This document shows, in pieces, positions 37,210 to 47,443 of a DNA stretch of 64,000 nucleotides. The notes below the pieces were generated by a model. It made no database searches, was not told where the DNA came from, and saw only the letters and a program-made list of their open reading frames with translations. The position numbers and the translations under genes are program-made. The stretch's first letter is position 1. Each line of letters begins with the position of its first letter. This DNA is from Pseudooceanicola marinus. Lineage in GTDB: Bacteria > Pseudomonadota > Alphaproteobacteria > Rhodobacterales > Rhodobacteraceae. The stretch covers positions 1 to 64,000 of the forward strand of contig NZ_PGTC01000007.1 in NCBI RefSeq assembly GCF_002786295.1, given 5' to 3'.

Positions 37210-38084
37210 GCCAGAATAACGCCCCGCCGCCGCCCGACAATCCGCACGCCGGGGGCGTCATTCCGAAGGTGGTCCCCCCCCTTGCGCGCCCGAGCCCGCA
37301 CGCCCGCGATCTGGCGTGGCGCACCGCCTTCACATGGCTACGGGCCGGGTGGCGCGATCTGTGGACCCACCCGCTTCCGAGTCTGGTCTACGGCCTCGGC
37401 GTTTTCCTCGTCTCAGTCGCCGTGGTCTGGTTCCTGTTCCACTTGGAATTCGACTATGCGCTGCTCCCGGCGCTCGCGGGTTTCATGGTGGTCGGGCCGC
37501 TGATCGCCGGCGGGCTTTATGAGAAAAGTCGGCGACTGGAGGCAGGCGAACCCGTCGGCCTCGTGCCGATGCTCTTCGTCCGGCTTCGGTCCGGCCGTGC
37601 CGGTGTCTTCATGGGGGTCATGCTGCTGGGGCTTTTCCTGCTGTGGATGCGCGCGGCGGTCCTGATCTATGCACTGTTCTTCGGCATGGTGGCCTTTCCC
37701 GGCACCGAGGAGATCGTTCCGATGCTTCTCCTGACTCCTACTGGCTGGGCCCTGTTGCTGGTCGGCTCTGCCGTCGGTGCGCTCTTCGCCGCCTTCTCCT
37801 TCGCCATCAGCGTCTTCGCCTTTCCGATGCTGCTGACGGAACGGACCGACGCACTCTCCGCGCTCGGGATCAGCATGGCGATGGTCTGGAACAACCTTGG
37901 GGTGATGATCGCCTGGGGCGCCATCGTGGTGGTGCTGTTCGTCCTATGCCTACTCACGGCCGGACTGGGGCTGATCCTGGTGTTTCCGTTGCTGGGACAC
38001 GCCACGTGGCATTGCTACCGCACCATCCGCTCCGACGATGCCGCCGCGCGTGAAGATGATCGCATGTTCATTCGTCCGGCCTGA
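37203..38084 (+). CDS. DUF2189 family membrane protein
   Basis: 293 aa with a proline-rich N-terminus and six hydrophobic helices. The DUF2189 signature includes FTWLRAGWRDLWTHPLPSLV and ATWHCYRTI near the end. Members are inner-membrane proteins, often near oxidase genes; function unknown. It closes the haemoglobin-cbb3 operon. Confidence 0.82.
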   Translation: MLSQNNAPPPPDNPHAGGVIPKVVPPLARPSPHARDLAWRTAFTWLRAGWRDLWTHPLPSLVYGLGVFLVSVAVVWFLFHLEFDYALLPALAGFMVVGPLIAGGLYEKSRRLEAGEPVGLVPMLFVRLRSGRAGVFMGVMLLGLFLLWMRAAVLIYALFFGMVAFPGTEEIVPMLLLTPTGWALLLVGSAVGALFAAFSFAISVFAFPMLLTERTDALSALGISMAMVWNNLGVMIAWGAIVVVLFVLCLLTAGLGLILVFPLLGHATWHCYRTIRSDDAAAREDDRMFIRPA

Positions 38085-39741
<1,657 letters not shown>

Positions 39742-39755
39742 GCCGATCCCCTCGG

Positions 39756-40490
39756 TCATCGAAAGACGAGAGCGATCTCTTCCTGGCTCAGCAGCTTCCA
39801 TCGTCCGGGGGCCAAGGAGTCGTGCAGGCAGAGATCGCCCAGGCGTTCACGTCGCAGAGCTTCTACGAAATTGCCGGTGGCGGCGAACATGCGGCGAACT
39901 TGGTGGTATCGGCCCTCGGTCACGGTGATCAGGGCTTCGGTTTCCGAGATTATGTCCAGCACTGCCGACGCCAGGGGTTTGTCATCGCCTCTGAGCGTGA
40001 GTCTGCCGGACGCAAACAGTGCGGTTTCCGTGCCGTCGAGTGGACGGGCAAGCGTGGCGCGGTAGGTCTTTCTGAGCCGACTTCTGGGGCTGCTGATACG
40101 GTGCAGAAGGTCTCCGTCGTCGGTCAGAAGCAAAAGGCCCGAGGTCTGTTTGTCCAAACGCCCAATGGTTGAAATTGCGGGTTTGCGGCGTCGCCAGCGA
40201 GCAGGCAGCCTATCATAGACGAGTTCGCCTGCCTCCTTGTGCGAACAGGTCACGCCCAAGGGTTTGTTCATCATGACGACCAAGCCAGCAAGCGGATCAA
40301 GCGGCCTGCCCGCGACCGTCATGCGGCAGAGCAGGTCCGCGCTGACAGGGATGCGGACGGAGGCGTCCAGGATCTCAGCCTGATCGAAGACAATACCACC
40401 AGATCGCGCCAGCCGCGCGATGTCCTTGCGGGCACCATATCCCATCGAGGACAAGAGCCTGTCTACACGTGTGAATGAACTGCTGGACAA
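39756..40490 (-). CDS. rsuA: RsuA-family 16S rRNA pseudouridine synthase
   Basis: 244 aa. N-terminal S4-like domain (RVDRLLSSMGYGARKDIARL), then the synthase core with VMMNKPLGVTCSHKE and the catalytic Asp in ISTIGRLDKQTSGLLLLTDD. The end has EGRYHQVRRMFAATGN. RsuA modifies U516. It starts with TTG at 40490, or a later codon. Convergent with gdhA, 14 bp apart. Confidence 0.87.
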   Translation of the reverse strand: MSSSSFTRVDRLLSSMGYGARKDIARLARSGGIVFDQAEILDASVRIPVSADLLCRMTVAGRPLDPLAGLVVMMNKPLGVTCSHKEAGELVYDRLPARWRRRKPAISTIGRLDKQTSGLLLLTDDGDLLHRISSPRSRLRKTYRATLARPLDGTETALFASGRLTLRGDDKPLASAVLDIISETEALITVTEGRYHQVRRMFAATGNFVEALRRERLGDLCLHDSLAPGRWKLLSQEEIALVFR

Positions 40491-40600
40491 ATCCGGTGAT
40501 CCTCGTGAGCGAATTGCACCACGCTGGGATCTTGTGGCTCTGCGGCCATGCTCTGTTTCACACGGAAAATCCAGTTTGAATGATGGAGAATGACCGGCTT

Positions 40601-40960
40601 TCAGTTCATCGGGACGATAGTTTCAGGAGCTGAAGGGTGATAGTCCAGAGCGCTGTGGGGTCGCTTGGTGTTGCGGTGCTTCCTTCGTCGCTCAATCAGA
40701 GCCTGCGCTTCTCTGAGACTATAGAAGATTTCTCCGTTGAACATTTTGTCGCCAGACCGGGCATTGAAGCTCTCGCAGCATCCGTTTTCCCAAGGTAAGC
40801 CCGTTTCGGAGTAGGCTGTCTCGGCCACGCTGGGCGAATCCAGTGCCTGACAGTCTGGGCCGCGAACTCTGGACCATAATTCGACCGTTCATTCAGCATC
40901 CTGATACGAGCGACCGCGCGGGGAGGCGGTCCGCTATCTCTATAGCCGCGAGCCAAGTTT
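40601..40960 (-). pseudogene. IS3-family transposase (OrfB C-terminal) remnant
   Basis: Two frames carry pieces of an IS3 integrase core: NYGPEFAAQTVRHW, then after a frame change GLPWENGCCESFNARSGDKM (with the catalytic Glu) and ALIERRRKHRNTKRPHSALDY. The 5' part is missing. It is unrelated in detail to the intact element at 43505. Confidence 0.75.
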
Positions 40961-41045
40961 CGAAGATCGGATCGCCGAAGATCAAGCGGATAGTTTGATA
41001 ATCCGCCCTCTCAAAACATGCAGAGAGAGCGCCTCGACAGTCCCG

Positions 41046-41459
41046 TCAACTGCGAAGCGCGCGCCGCAACCTCTTGCGCTCTTCGAAGTCCTCGGTGACG
41101 TCGCGCATGATCGCCGCGACCGCCTGCAAGTCGCCATCCTCGCCGCGCAACGGAACGATGGAAAACTGGATCGAGATCTGTGCTCCGTCCTTACGGATTG
41201 CTGGAACTGACAAAAGATCGCCTGCGCCATATTTGGTTTGGCCCGTCCGCATGGTGGCTTCATAGCCGATCCAGTGTCGCTCGCGAAGGCGCTCCGGCGT
41301 GATGATGTCCAATGAGTGGCCAAGCGCCTCCCCCTCTGCAAAGCCGAATATCCGCTCCGCGCCCCCGTTCCAGACGCGGATGATGCCTTCGCGGTCCGCG
41401 ACCACCAGCGCATCGGGCATGCCCTCGAACAGTTTTCGCGCAATCTGCTCCCTGTCCAT
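41046..41459 (-). CDS. PAS-domain protein
   Basis: 137 aa consisting of one PAS domain: ARKLFEGMPDALVVADREGI, RVWNGGAERIFGFAEGEALG, PLRGEDGDLQAVAAIMRDVT. There is no kinase or output domain. It begins 2 bp after the cyclo-ligase stop, mirroring the 17-19 kb block where a cyclo-ligase also precedes a PAS protein. Confidence 0.85.
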   Translation of the reverse strand: MDREQIARKLFEGMPDALVVADREGIIRVWNGGAERIFGFAEGEALGHSLDIITPERLRERHWIGYEATMRTGQTKYGAGDLLSVPAIRKDGAQISIQFSIVPLRGEDGDLQAVAAIMRDVTEDFEERKRLRRALRS

Positions 41460-41461
41460 CG

Positions 41462-42190
41462 TTAGCCTCCGACTTCGGTCCCACGCTCGGTGAGTATGGC
41501 ATCCATCGGAATATCGTGGGGTTGCGGATAGATCGTGGGCAGCTGCGCCGAGGCTAAGCCGACGCCGATGCTGAAGGGTTGCGGCGACAGCGCCGCGAGG
41601 GTTCGATCGAAATACCCCCCGCCATAGCCAAGACGATACCCTTCGCTGTCCCAGCCCATGAGAGGCGCGAGAACGACATCCGGTATCACCTCCTGCGCGT
41701 CCCGTGGCGGCACCGGGATGTTCCAGTATCCGCGCTCCATCCGCGTCTCCGGAGTCCACAGGCGGAACACCAAGGGCGCCGACCGCGTCTCCACCAGAGG
41801 CAGCGCAATGCGGCGGCCAGACGCCTGCATCTCGGCCATCAGAGATCGCAGGTCCGGCTCGTCCTTGATCGGCCAATAGAAGGCGACAACCCCGCCACCA
41901 GTGCCGGCAGAGTGCGCTGCAAGCAATCTCGCCAATCCTGCCATCAACGCTTCACTTATTGCTTTCCTCTGGGGCGAGGCCAGCGTCCGACGCGCCTCGC
42001 GAAGCCGCTTGCGTTCCGCCGTGCGCCACCGGGCCACGTCGCGAGCTTGTTCGGGATCTATGGCCAAGGGGTCGAAATACCCAGGATCGACCTCTGCCGC
42101 CATGCAAGGCGGCGAGGCAAAGTTTCCCTCACTCTTGAAGCTGTTGGACCCATTGCCCATGTCCGAACTCCCAACTTCAGGTATAGTCAT
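41462..42190 (-). CDS. 5-formyltetrahydrofolate cyclo-ligase family protein, second copy
   Basis: 242 aa. Family loops are VVAFYWPIKDEPDLRSLM, WNIPVPPRDAQEVIPDVVLA and LGYGGGYFDRTLAALSPQ. It has a longer N-terminus than usual (acidic, ~45 residues). It is divergent from nsrR, with the putative NsrR site in between, and is followed directly by the PAS gene. Confidence 0.85.
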   Translation of the reverse strand: MTIPEVGSSDMGNGSNSFKSEGNFASPPCMAAEVDPGYFDPLAIDPEQARDVARWRTAERKRLREARRTLASPQRKAISEALMAGLARLLAAHSAGTGGGVVAFYWPIKDEPDLRSLMAEMQASGRRIALPLVETRSAPLVFRLWTPETRMERGYWNIPVPPRDAQEVIPDVVLAPLMGWDSEGYRLGYGGGYFDRTLAALSPQPFSIGVGLASAQLPTIYPQPHDIPMDAILTERGTEVGG

Positions 42191-42250
42191 CCTCGTGGCA
42201 GGAGCCGCCTCTCTGCGCCGGGACTATTCACTTCTCTGGATAAGCGCCAT

Positions 42251-42273
42251 AATAGGCACTGTAAATACCACTT
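42251..42273. promoter_or_regulatory. Putative NsrR operator upstream of nsrR and the divergent cyclo-ligase
   Basis: AATAGG-N7-AATACCACTT; outer bases identical to the site at 31452-31474. It lies 12 bp before the nsrR ATG, so NsrR probably represses itself and perhaps the divergent operon. Confidence 0.65.
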
Positions 42274-42285
42274 CATGGATGGCAG

Positions 42286-42702
42286 ATGCGCCTTACCTCC
42301 TTCACCGACTACGGACTCCGCATGCTGATGCGCCTTGCCAGCGCGCCGGACCGGGCTTTTTCCACGGCTGATCTCGCCGAGGAATTCCAGCTTTCCCGCA
42401 ACCATCTCATTAAGATCATGCAGAAACTCGGTCGGGCCGGGCTGGTGCAGACACGTCGTGGAGGCGGTGGCGGTGCCACCCTGGCCCACGCCCCCGACGA
42501 AATCCGGTTGGGGGACGTGGTGCGAGTGTTGGAGGAGGGCCAAGCCCTTGTCGAGTGCTTTCAACCGAACGGCGGGGATTGCACGATCGACGGATGCTGT
42601 CGCCTAAAGACCCGGCTTCGGGTTGCCGAGATGGCCTTTATCGAGAACCTCAACCGCTCGACCCTTGCCGACGTCGCCCTTCCCGCACCGGAACCCGCAT
42701 GA
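42286..42702 (+). CDS. nsrR: Rrf2-family nitric-oxide-sensing repressor
   Basis: 138 aa. The Rrf2 winged helix is MRLTSFTDYGLRMLMRLAS, FSTADLAEEFQLSRNHLIKI, VQTRRGGGGG. Three cysteines of the [Fe-S] cluster lie in ECFQPNGGDCTIDGCCRL, the NsrR pattern. NO destroys the cluster and releases DNA. Its targets here are probably the haemoglobin-cbb3 operon and its own gene. Confidence 0.88.
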   Translation: MRLTSFTDYGLRMLMRLASAPDRAFSTADLAEEFQLSRNHLIKIMQKLGRAGLVQTRRGGGGGATLAHAPDEIRLGDVVRVLEEGQALVECFQPNGGDCTIDGCCRLKTRLRVAEMAFIENLNRSTLADVALPAPEPA

Positions 42703-42794
42703 CACGGCGATCGTGGCGCTACGTCGGCGCAGATTAACCGACACGGCACGTTACACGCGGTTCCTTGCCGCAGATCGATCTGCTACTCGACGCA

Positions 42795-43253
42795 TTAGAC
42801 CGGTTCCACTGTTTCGATCTTCAAAACGCCAACAATGACAGTGCGACCGTCTTCTTTCTTCAGGGGCTCTTCTTGGTGTCTTGACATGCCCAAGAGTGTT
42901 GCGCCGAGCTGGGACCCCACCGGAATGCGGCCCGGCCGTTCTACTATGCTCATTGTCAAAATGCCCTTCCGTACCGGGCCATTGCTTTCAGAATATGTAA
43001 TGCGTTTCATAGGCAATGCGATTTGGTCGATGCCTTTGCCAATCGCTTTCCCGGCCGTCCGCATCTTGTAGCGCAGGATCTGTTCTACCAGACGCGGCAT
43101 ATTCCGTGCCGCGGGGTCATCTCGGGAAAGCAGCCACTCGATGTCGGCGCGGTCAGAAGGCCGAAGGAAAAACTCGGCGTCGTTGAGGTGATTTTCTGGC
43201 GTGGTGTCGTAAGCAAAGCTATTCGGCACCCGCACATGTTGTGCGTTGGTCAT
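42795..43253 (-). CDS. Rnk/GreA-C-like protein 3
   Basis: 152 aa from ATG 43253 (GGGAG ribosome site). The N-terminal half has FFLRPSDRADIEWLLSRDDP. The C-terminal half carries KGILTMSIVERPGRIPVG then SQLGATLLGMSRHQEEP, the Rnk/GreA C-terminal pattern. Preceded by leader L3. Confidence 0.75.
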   Translation of the reverse strand: MTNAQHVRVPNSFAYDTTPENHLNDAEFFLRPSDRADIEWLLSRDDPAARNMPRLVEQILRYKMRTAGKAIGKGIDQIALPMKRITYSESNGPVRKGILTMSIVERPGRIPVGSQLGATLLGMSRHQEEPLKKEDGRTVIVGVLKIETVEPV

Positions 43254-43307
43254 GATTATCTCCCAGGGGCTGATCTCGGCAGACCCGATGTCTCTATCAA
43301 AATGTTC

Positions 43308-43395
43308 GAGAAATCCCCGGGTGGCCGTGAACGCGGTTACGCGCTCGCCGCCCGGGCAGGGAGGCGGTTCAGAAGCAGAAACCGGAAGAGGTTTT
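43308..43395 (-). promoter_or_regulatory. Conserved structured leader L3 (upstream of Rnk-like 3)
   Basis: Minus strand: CTTCCGGTTTCTGCTT, CTGAACCGCC, stem CCGCC/GGCGG around TCCCTGCCCG, then CCCGGGGATTTCTCG. Box spacing is 56 nt. It is near identical to L5 in the first ~40 nt although the genes are 2.6 kb apart and inverted. Confidence 0.7.
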
Positions 43396-43414
43396 CGTTC
43401 GTAACCATACATGT

Positions 43415-43442
43415 AAGCTATGAAACAAATGGATTCTGTCAA
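43415..43442 (-). promoter_or_regulatory. Candidate promoter of leader L3
   Basis: Minus strand: -35 TTGACA (43437-43442), 16-bp spacer, -10 TAGCTT (43415-43420). The -35 is 72 nt upstream of GAACCGCC, matching L2 and L5. Confidence 0.5.
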
Positions 43443-43557
43443 GCGTCACGACCGTGGTGCGGCGAACAATATAACCGAGGTCAGCGATCTCCTTTGGCAG
43501 GAAATGAACCGCCCCGGGTTTGCCGGAGAGTCCAACTCTTGAGTAGGATGGAGCATC

Positions 43558-43881
43558 ATGAGCAAGACCACGAACAAGTTTTCCCCCGAAGTGCGTGAGC
43601 GCGCCGTGCGGATGGTTCTCGACAACGAGGGCCAGCACGGATCTCGCTGGCAGGCGATAACTTCGATCGCAGCGAAGATCGGCTGCTCGGCGAACACGCT
43701 GAACGACTGGGTCAAGAAGGCTGAGGTGGACAGCGGCAAGCGTTCAGGCGTTCCCAGCGAGATGGCCGAGAGAATGAAGGCGCTGGAGCGGGAGAACCGC
43801 GAACTGCGTCAGGCCAACGAGATACTTCGGAAGGCGTCGGCGTATTTTGCGATGGCGGAGCTCGACCGCCGGTCGAAGTGA
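43558..43881 (+). CDS. IS3-family transposase OrfA
   Basis: 107 aa: an N-terminal HTH ([39 protein letters not shown]) and a C-terminal leucine-zipper-like helix ([20 protein letters not shown]). Binds the IS ends. Overlaps orfB by 4 bp; a frameshift may make the fused OrfAB transposase. Confidence 0.92.
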   Translation: MSKTTNKFSPEVRERAVRMVLDNEGQHGSRWQAITSIAAKIGCSANTLNDWVKKAEVDSGKRSGVPSEMAERMKALERENRELRQANEILRKASAYFAMAELDRRSK

Positions 43882-44786
43882 TGGTGGATTTCATTGAGGC
43901 GCATCGTGATGCGCATGGGGTCGAGCCGATCTGCACGGTGCTGCCGATCGCCCCCTCCACCTACTATGATCATCTTGCGAAGCGGGCCAATCCGGCCCGG
44001 TTGTCGGACCGTGCCCGCCGAGATGCTGCCCTGCGGCCCGAGATCGAACGCGTCTGGGAGGAGAACTACAAGGTCTACGGCGTCCGTAAGATCTGGCGGC
44101 AGCTTTTCCGGGAAGGCTTCGTTGTCGCGCGTTGCACGGTGGCACGGCTCATGCGGGACATGGACATCCAGGGCATCATCCGCGGCAAACCGCATCGGAC
44201 AACGATCCCCGACAAGAAGGCCCCGTGTCCTCTGGACAAGGTGAACCGCGAGTTCCGCGTCCCGGCTCCCAACATGCTCTGGGTCAGCGACTTCACCTAT
44301 GTCGCCACCTGGAAGGGGTTCGTATATGTCGCTTTCGTCATCGACGCCTATGCGCGCAAGATCGTCGGCTGGCGCGCCAGCACCTCGGCGCAGACTGGTT
44401 TTGTCCTGGATGCACTGGAGCAGGCAGTCCATGACCGAAGGCCGACAAAGGCCATGGGGCTGGTCCATCATAGCGATCGCGGCTCGCAATATCTGTCCAT
44501 TCGCTACACCGAAAGGCTGGGCGAAGCCGGCATCGAACCATCGGTCGGCAGTGTTGGCGACAGCTATGACAATGCCTTGGCCGAAACGATCAACGGCCTC
44601 TACAAGGCCGAAGTCATTCATCGTCGCGGCCCATGGCGCAGCTTCGAGGCCGTCGAATATGCCACCCTCGAATGGGTCGACTGGTTCAACAACCGCCGCC
44701 TGCTCGAGCCCATCGGGAATATCCCACCAGCCGAGGCAGAAGCCAACTTCTACGCAGCTCTGGAAACTGAAGACATGGCCGCGTAA
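43878..44786 (+). CDS. IS3-family transposase OrfB (DDE integrase)
   Basis: 302 aa. HTH_21 region ([20 protein letters not shown]) followed by the rve core. Catalytic residues: Asp in [15 protein letters not shown], Asp in [16 protein letters not shown], Glu in [18 protein letters not shown]. Complete. Confidence 0.94.
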   Translation: MMVDFIEAHRDAHGVEPICTVLPIAPSTYYDHLAKRANPARLSDRARRDAALRPEIERVWEENYKVYGVRKIWRQLFREGFVVARCTVARLMRDMDIQGIIRGKPHRTTIPDKKAPCPLDKVNREFRVPAPNMLWVSDFTYVATWKGFVYVAFVIDAYARKIVGWRASTSAQTGFVLDALEQAVHDRRPTKAMGLVHHSDRGSQYLSIRYTERLGEAGIEPSVGSVGDSYDNALAETINGLYKAEVIHRRGPWRSFEAVEYATLEWVDWFNNRRLLEPIGNIPPAEAEANFYAALETEDMAA

Positions 44787-44825
44787 CTAACGACAATCAG
44801 CCTCCGGCAAACCCGGGGCGGTTCA

Positions 44826-45163
44826 AAATCATCCATGAGCCTCGTCCGCCTCTGATGGCGTCAGCGCCAGAAAGTCGCAAACTGCGTCTTCCTCTTGATA
44901 AACACACGCGGCTTGCCGATATCTCATTCATGACCATGTTCAGTCTTCATACGAGGTTCCTGCTCAACGCAGGAAACACACTGAACCGCCGGTAGCCCCG
45001 GGCGGGATCAGGCCGCTTGCCGGTCCGCGCCTCGGGGTCATCTCGATCTCTTACAGATCAGTCGAAGTGGCAAACGCGCCAATCTGGCCGGAAGATCACG
45101 CCTGTGCGGGTCGCCCGGCTGACGTGGTGCGTGCGTCCCGGCTCAGTTCCTTCGTCATGGAGC
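44826..45163. other. Intergenic region with leader L4
   Basis: 338 bp between the IS and the DUF1127 gene. It holds L4 and candidate -35 elements TTGATA (44895-44900) or TTGCCG (44913-44918). Confidence 0.5.
44968..45050 (+). promoter_or_regulatory. Conserved structured leader L4 (upstream of DUF1127 gene)
   Basis: CTGAACCGCC, stem CCGCC/GGCGG around GGTAGCCCCG, then CTCGGGGTCATCTCG. Box spacing is 55 nt. The 5' part is less conserved (GCAGGAAACACA). It precedes a DUF1127 gene rather than an Rnk-like gene. Confidence 0.6.
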
Positions 45164-45472
45164 ATGACATGCACCCCCCACGTCTTCAAATCCAATACCC
45201 CTCACTTCCCACCCCCACGAACGGCCAGTCAGCGCAACCGCAATCCCGGAGCGTTCCGACGATGGCTCCGGACGGTATTCCACCGCTGGCAACGCCGGAA
45301 AATGATCGAGACTCTTCGAAGCATGGACGATCGCCTGCTGCGCGACATCGGGATTGATCGCAGTGATATCCCGCGCGTCGTCGATGGTCTCACAGATCGC
45401 GAACTGAGCATGCGTCCAGTTTCTCCGGATGTGGAGGTCGATGCGCGGTGGCGCGGCGGCCGAACGGCATAG
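45164..45472 (+). CDS. DUF1127 family protein
   Basis: 102 aa. The C-terminal region has the DUF1127 signature FRRWLRTVFHRWQRRKMIE, then MDDRLLRDIGIDRSDIPRVV. Small DUF1127 proteins are stress-induced in alphaproteobacteria, where CcaF1 (DUF1127) of Rhodobacter sphaeroides is co-transcribed with sRNAs and binds RNA. GGAG precedes the ATG. Confidence 0.78.
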   Translation: MTCTPHVFKSNTPHFPPPRTASQRNRNPGAFRRWLRTVFHRWQRRKMIETLRSMDDRLLRDIGIDRSDIPRVVDGLTDRELSMRPVSPDVEVDARWRGGRTA

Positions 45473-45570
45473 CCCGTCCTATTCTCCAGAACGCGCACCA
45501 CTGGACTGCAGTGGTACGCAACCTTCGCCATGTAGTGGCTCCCTATGGAGCGATGAAAAGGAGTGACAAC

Positions 45571-46119
45571 ATGATGATTTGCAAGGCAGATTTCGAAGAA
45601 CTGTTTCCGGAGCTCTTCCGGCCAAGTGACATGGTGAAATCGGTCGCTGAGCCGAGCGCCAAATGCCTGGCGCGTTGGGAAGACGATGGGGGTCGCACGA
45701 CATCCGCAAACATCATCCCGCTGCCACACCGCCGGCCGATCCAGGAAGCTCGACGTGGCTCATTCTTCGAGATGCGCCGTCGGTGCCCCCTGACGTCGAA
45801 GTCCGCCTCGTGGACCTCTTCATCAATTCGCCTTCTTCACCGTCTCGAGATCTGTGCATCCTTGTCCGTCCCAGAACCGGCCCGATCTCCAAGATTGACA
45901 GGTTGCGCCCAAAGACTAAGGTCTCCTCATGGTCACGCACGAGAACCTTTTCCGGTTTCTGCTTCTGAACCGCCCGGGTCCCCGGGCGGTCTGCGCATAA
46001 GCGCGTCTTCGACCACCCGGGGCTTTCTCACATCCTTGCATCTGAGAACGCGGGCTTCACCGCCCCGGGAGACATATCATGACCATTACCAGGATCACCC
46101 GCCTGCCTTTCGGCAGTGA
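45571..46119 (+). CDS. Hypothetical protein, 3' end uncertain
   Basis: AAGGAG precedes ATGATG. The first ~65 residues look coding (MMICKADFEELFPELFRPSD, ANIIPLPHRRP). After that this frame turns Ser/Arg-rich, while another frame reads VPPDVEVRLVDLF. A frameshift near 45740 is therefore possible. The rest of this frame runs through the rnk-like 4 promoter and leader, so the true end is probably earlier. Confidence 0.35.
   Translation: MMICKADFEELFPELFRPSDMVKSVAEPSAKCLARWEDDGGRTTSANIIPLPHRRPIQEARRGSFFEMRRRCPLTSKSASWTSSSIRLLHRLEICASLSVPEPARSPRLTGCAQRLRSPHGHAREPFPVSASEPPGSPGGLRISASSTTRGFLTSLHLRTRASPPRETYHDHYQDHPPAFRQ
45895..45922 (+). promoter_or_regulatory. Candidate promoter of leader L5
   Basis: -35 TTGACA (45895-45900), 16-bp spacer, -10 TAAGGT (45917-45922). 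The -35 is 71 nt upstream of GAACCGCC. Confidence 0.5.
45944..46032 (+). promoter_or_regulatory. Conserved structured leader L5 (upstream of Rnk-like 4)
   Basis: TTCCGGTTTCTGCTT, CTGAACCGCC, a perfect stem ACCGCCCGGG/CCCGGGCGGT, then CCCGGGGCTTTCTCA. Box spacing is 56 nt. Best example of the family. Confidence 0.7.
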
Positions 46120-46546
46120 CTTTCGATCGCTCTTCGAAGGCTCCGCTGCCGAGAGCGGCTTTCTACTCACTGTCGACGACCGGCTCGGCATCGAGCACCT
46201 GCTTCGCTATCGCGGGACCAGAAACTCGCCCAATCCCCCTCTTCTGAACGGGCTACTCCGCCACAAGCTGCGGATCTCGCGCGGAGCGACGGAGTCGGCT
46301 TCACCCGATCTCGTCGTTGCCGGATGCCATGTCACTTACATGATCAGCGGTGAGGGCGCTCGCACCGGCGTGCTTTCCATGAGCCCCATGCCGGTCCCGG
46401 GACATATTCTCGTTGCTTCATTGCTTGGGGCGACCCTGATCGGGATGCGAAAACTGCAGAAGGTTCCGCTTCTGCGGGACGACGGTCAGATCGAAGTCGT
46501 CGTGGTGTTGGATGTGCATCCGTCTCCGGACCACGCCGCGGCCTGA
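46079..46546 (+). CDS. Rnk/GreA-C-like protein 4
   Basis: 155 aa. The C-terminal half matches Rnk/GreA: GCHVTYMISGEGARTGVLSM, PGHILVASLLGATLIGMRKL. GGGAGACATATC precedes the ATG. Followed 83 bp later by the canonical Rnk-like gene, so they are probably one transcript. Confidence 0.78.
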   Translation: MTITRITRLPFGSDFRSLFEGSAAESGFLLTVDDRLGIEHLLRYRGTRNSPNPPLLNGLLRHKLRISRGATESASPDLVVAGCHVTYMISGEGARTGVLSMSPMPVPGHILVASLLGATLIGMRKLQKVPLLRDDGQIEVVVVLDVHPSPDHAAA

Positions 46547-46629
46547 TGCTCTGATCCCCCCCTGGCGGATCAGGGACCGTGGCCACCCATAATTCACTCA
46601 CACCACCAGATGGTGGAAAGGAAACTACG

Positions 46630-47073
46630 ATGAACAAACAAGTCTCTACGTCACGCGGCACCGGCCGGCGGCCCAGGGTCGTCATAGGTGCTGATTGCCT
46701 GGAAAGGCTCGAAGCACTGGCGGAGGGCGCGATCCAGCGCAACCCGGACCTTGCCGACCGGCTGCTCGGCGAACTCGGCCGGGCCCGTATCGTTCCGGCG
46801 GCGAAACTCCCGCAGAACGTCGTGGCCATCGGTCGCGCGGTCACCTATCGGGATGAGTCGACCGGCCAGGAAAAGACGGTAACGCCCGTCTATCCAGAGG
46901 ACGCCGACATCGCACGCGGGCGGATCTCGATCCTGACACCGATCGGGGTTGCCCTGATCGGACTGGCAGAGGGCGCATCGCTCCACTGGGATACCAGGGA
47001 TGGAAAGCGGCGGGTTCTGACCGTGCTCCACGTCGCGTCCCAGGATGTCCCCGAAGGTCTGGAGGCACAATGA
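46630..47073 (+). CDS. Nucleoside diphosphate kinase regulator (Rnk-like) protein 5
   Basis: 147 aa. Closest to true Rnk: RPRVVIGADCLERLEALAEG, LGELGRARIVPAAKLPQNVV, GRAVTYRDESTGQEKTVTPV, then ISILTPIGVALIGLAEG and a DGKRRVLTVL end. Rnk binds RNA polymerase and alters NDP kinase output. The ATG at 46630 follows GAAAGGAAA. Confidence 0.85.
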   Translation: MNKQVSTSRGTGRRPRVVIGADCLERLEALAEGAIQRNPDLADRLLGELGRARIVPAAKLPQNVVAIGRAVTYRDESTGQEKTVTPVYPEDADIARGRISILTPIGVALIGLAEGASLHWDTRDGKRRVLTVLHVASQDVPEGLEAQ

Positions 47074-47214
47074 ACAGACATTCCCTGGGCCCTGCCGAAG
47101 CCCATGCTCTGCCCGGAAGGAGCCGCTCGATGCGCTGACGAAGCCCCGACGCTCCTTCCGGGATATCGGCAATCGCCGCTTCGGCGTCTTTTCTTCCCGT
47201 TGAAAGAGGGTCTC

Positions 47215-47442
47215 ATGTATCGTCACCTTCCGCTTGCCTGCTCGTCCTGCCAGACATCGCTTCCCCGGGCGGCCGCCCATCGGTGTCCCAGCTGTCGGCA
47301 CATTCTCGGGGGCAATACCCCCACTATCCGAATCTCCTGTCGTCGTTGTGGCTCTGCCGTCGAGCGACATGCCGGCGCTGCCGTGACCTGCCTCCAGTGC
47401 CGGTCTCGCCGACCATCGCGGCACCAGCAACAGGGCTGCTGA
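47215..47442 (+). CDS. Small zinc-ribbon-like protein
   Basis: 75 aa with four CxxC-type pairs (CSSCQ, CPSCRH, CRRCG, CLQC), suggesting two zinc ribbons. AAAGAGGG precedes the ATG. It lies 1 bp before the MscS gene start, so it is co-expressed with it. Partner unknown. Confidence 0.6.
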   Translation: MYRHLPLACSSCQTSLPRAAAHRCPSCRHILGGNTPTIRISCRRCGSAVERHAGAAVTCLQCRSRRPSRHQQQGC

Positions 47443-47443
47443 C

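Larger units (their letters stand above)
43505..44825 (+). mobile_element. Intact IS3-family insertion sequence
   Basis: 1321 bp. Perfect 24-bp terminal inverted repeats (TGAACCGCCCCGGGTTTGCC plus GGAG) lie at 43505-43528 and 44802-44825. They are flanked by a 3-bp AAA direct repeat, as expected for IS3 transposition. It contains overlapping orfA and orfB. It lies between the divergent leaders L3 and L4. Confidence 0.92.

Noticed and set aside
37269-37276. Run of C in the DUF2189 gene
   Set aside because: The frame is intact through the run and the protein is full length, so no frameshift is indicated.
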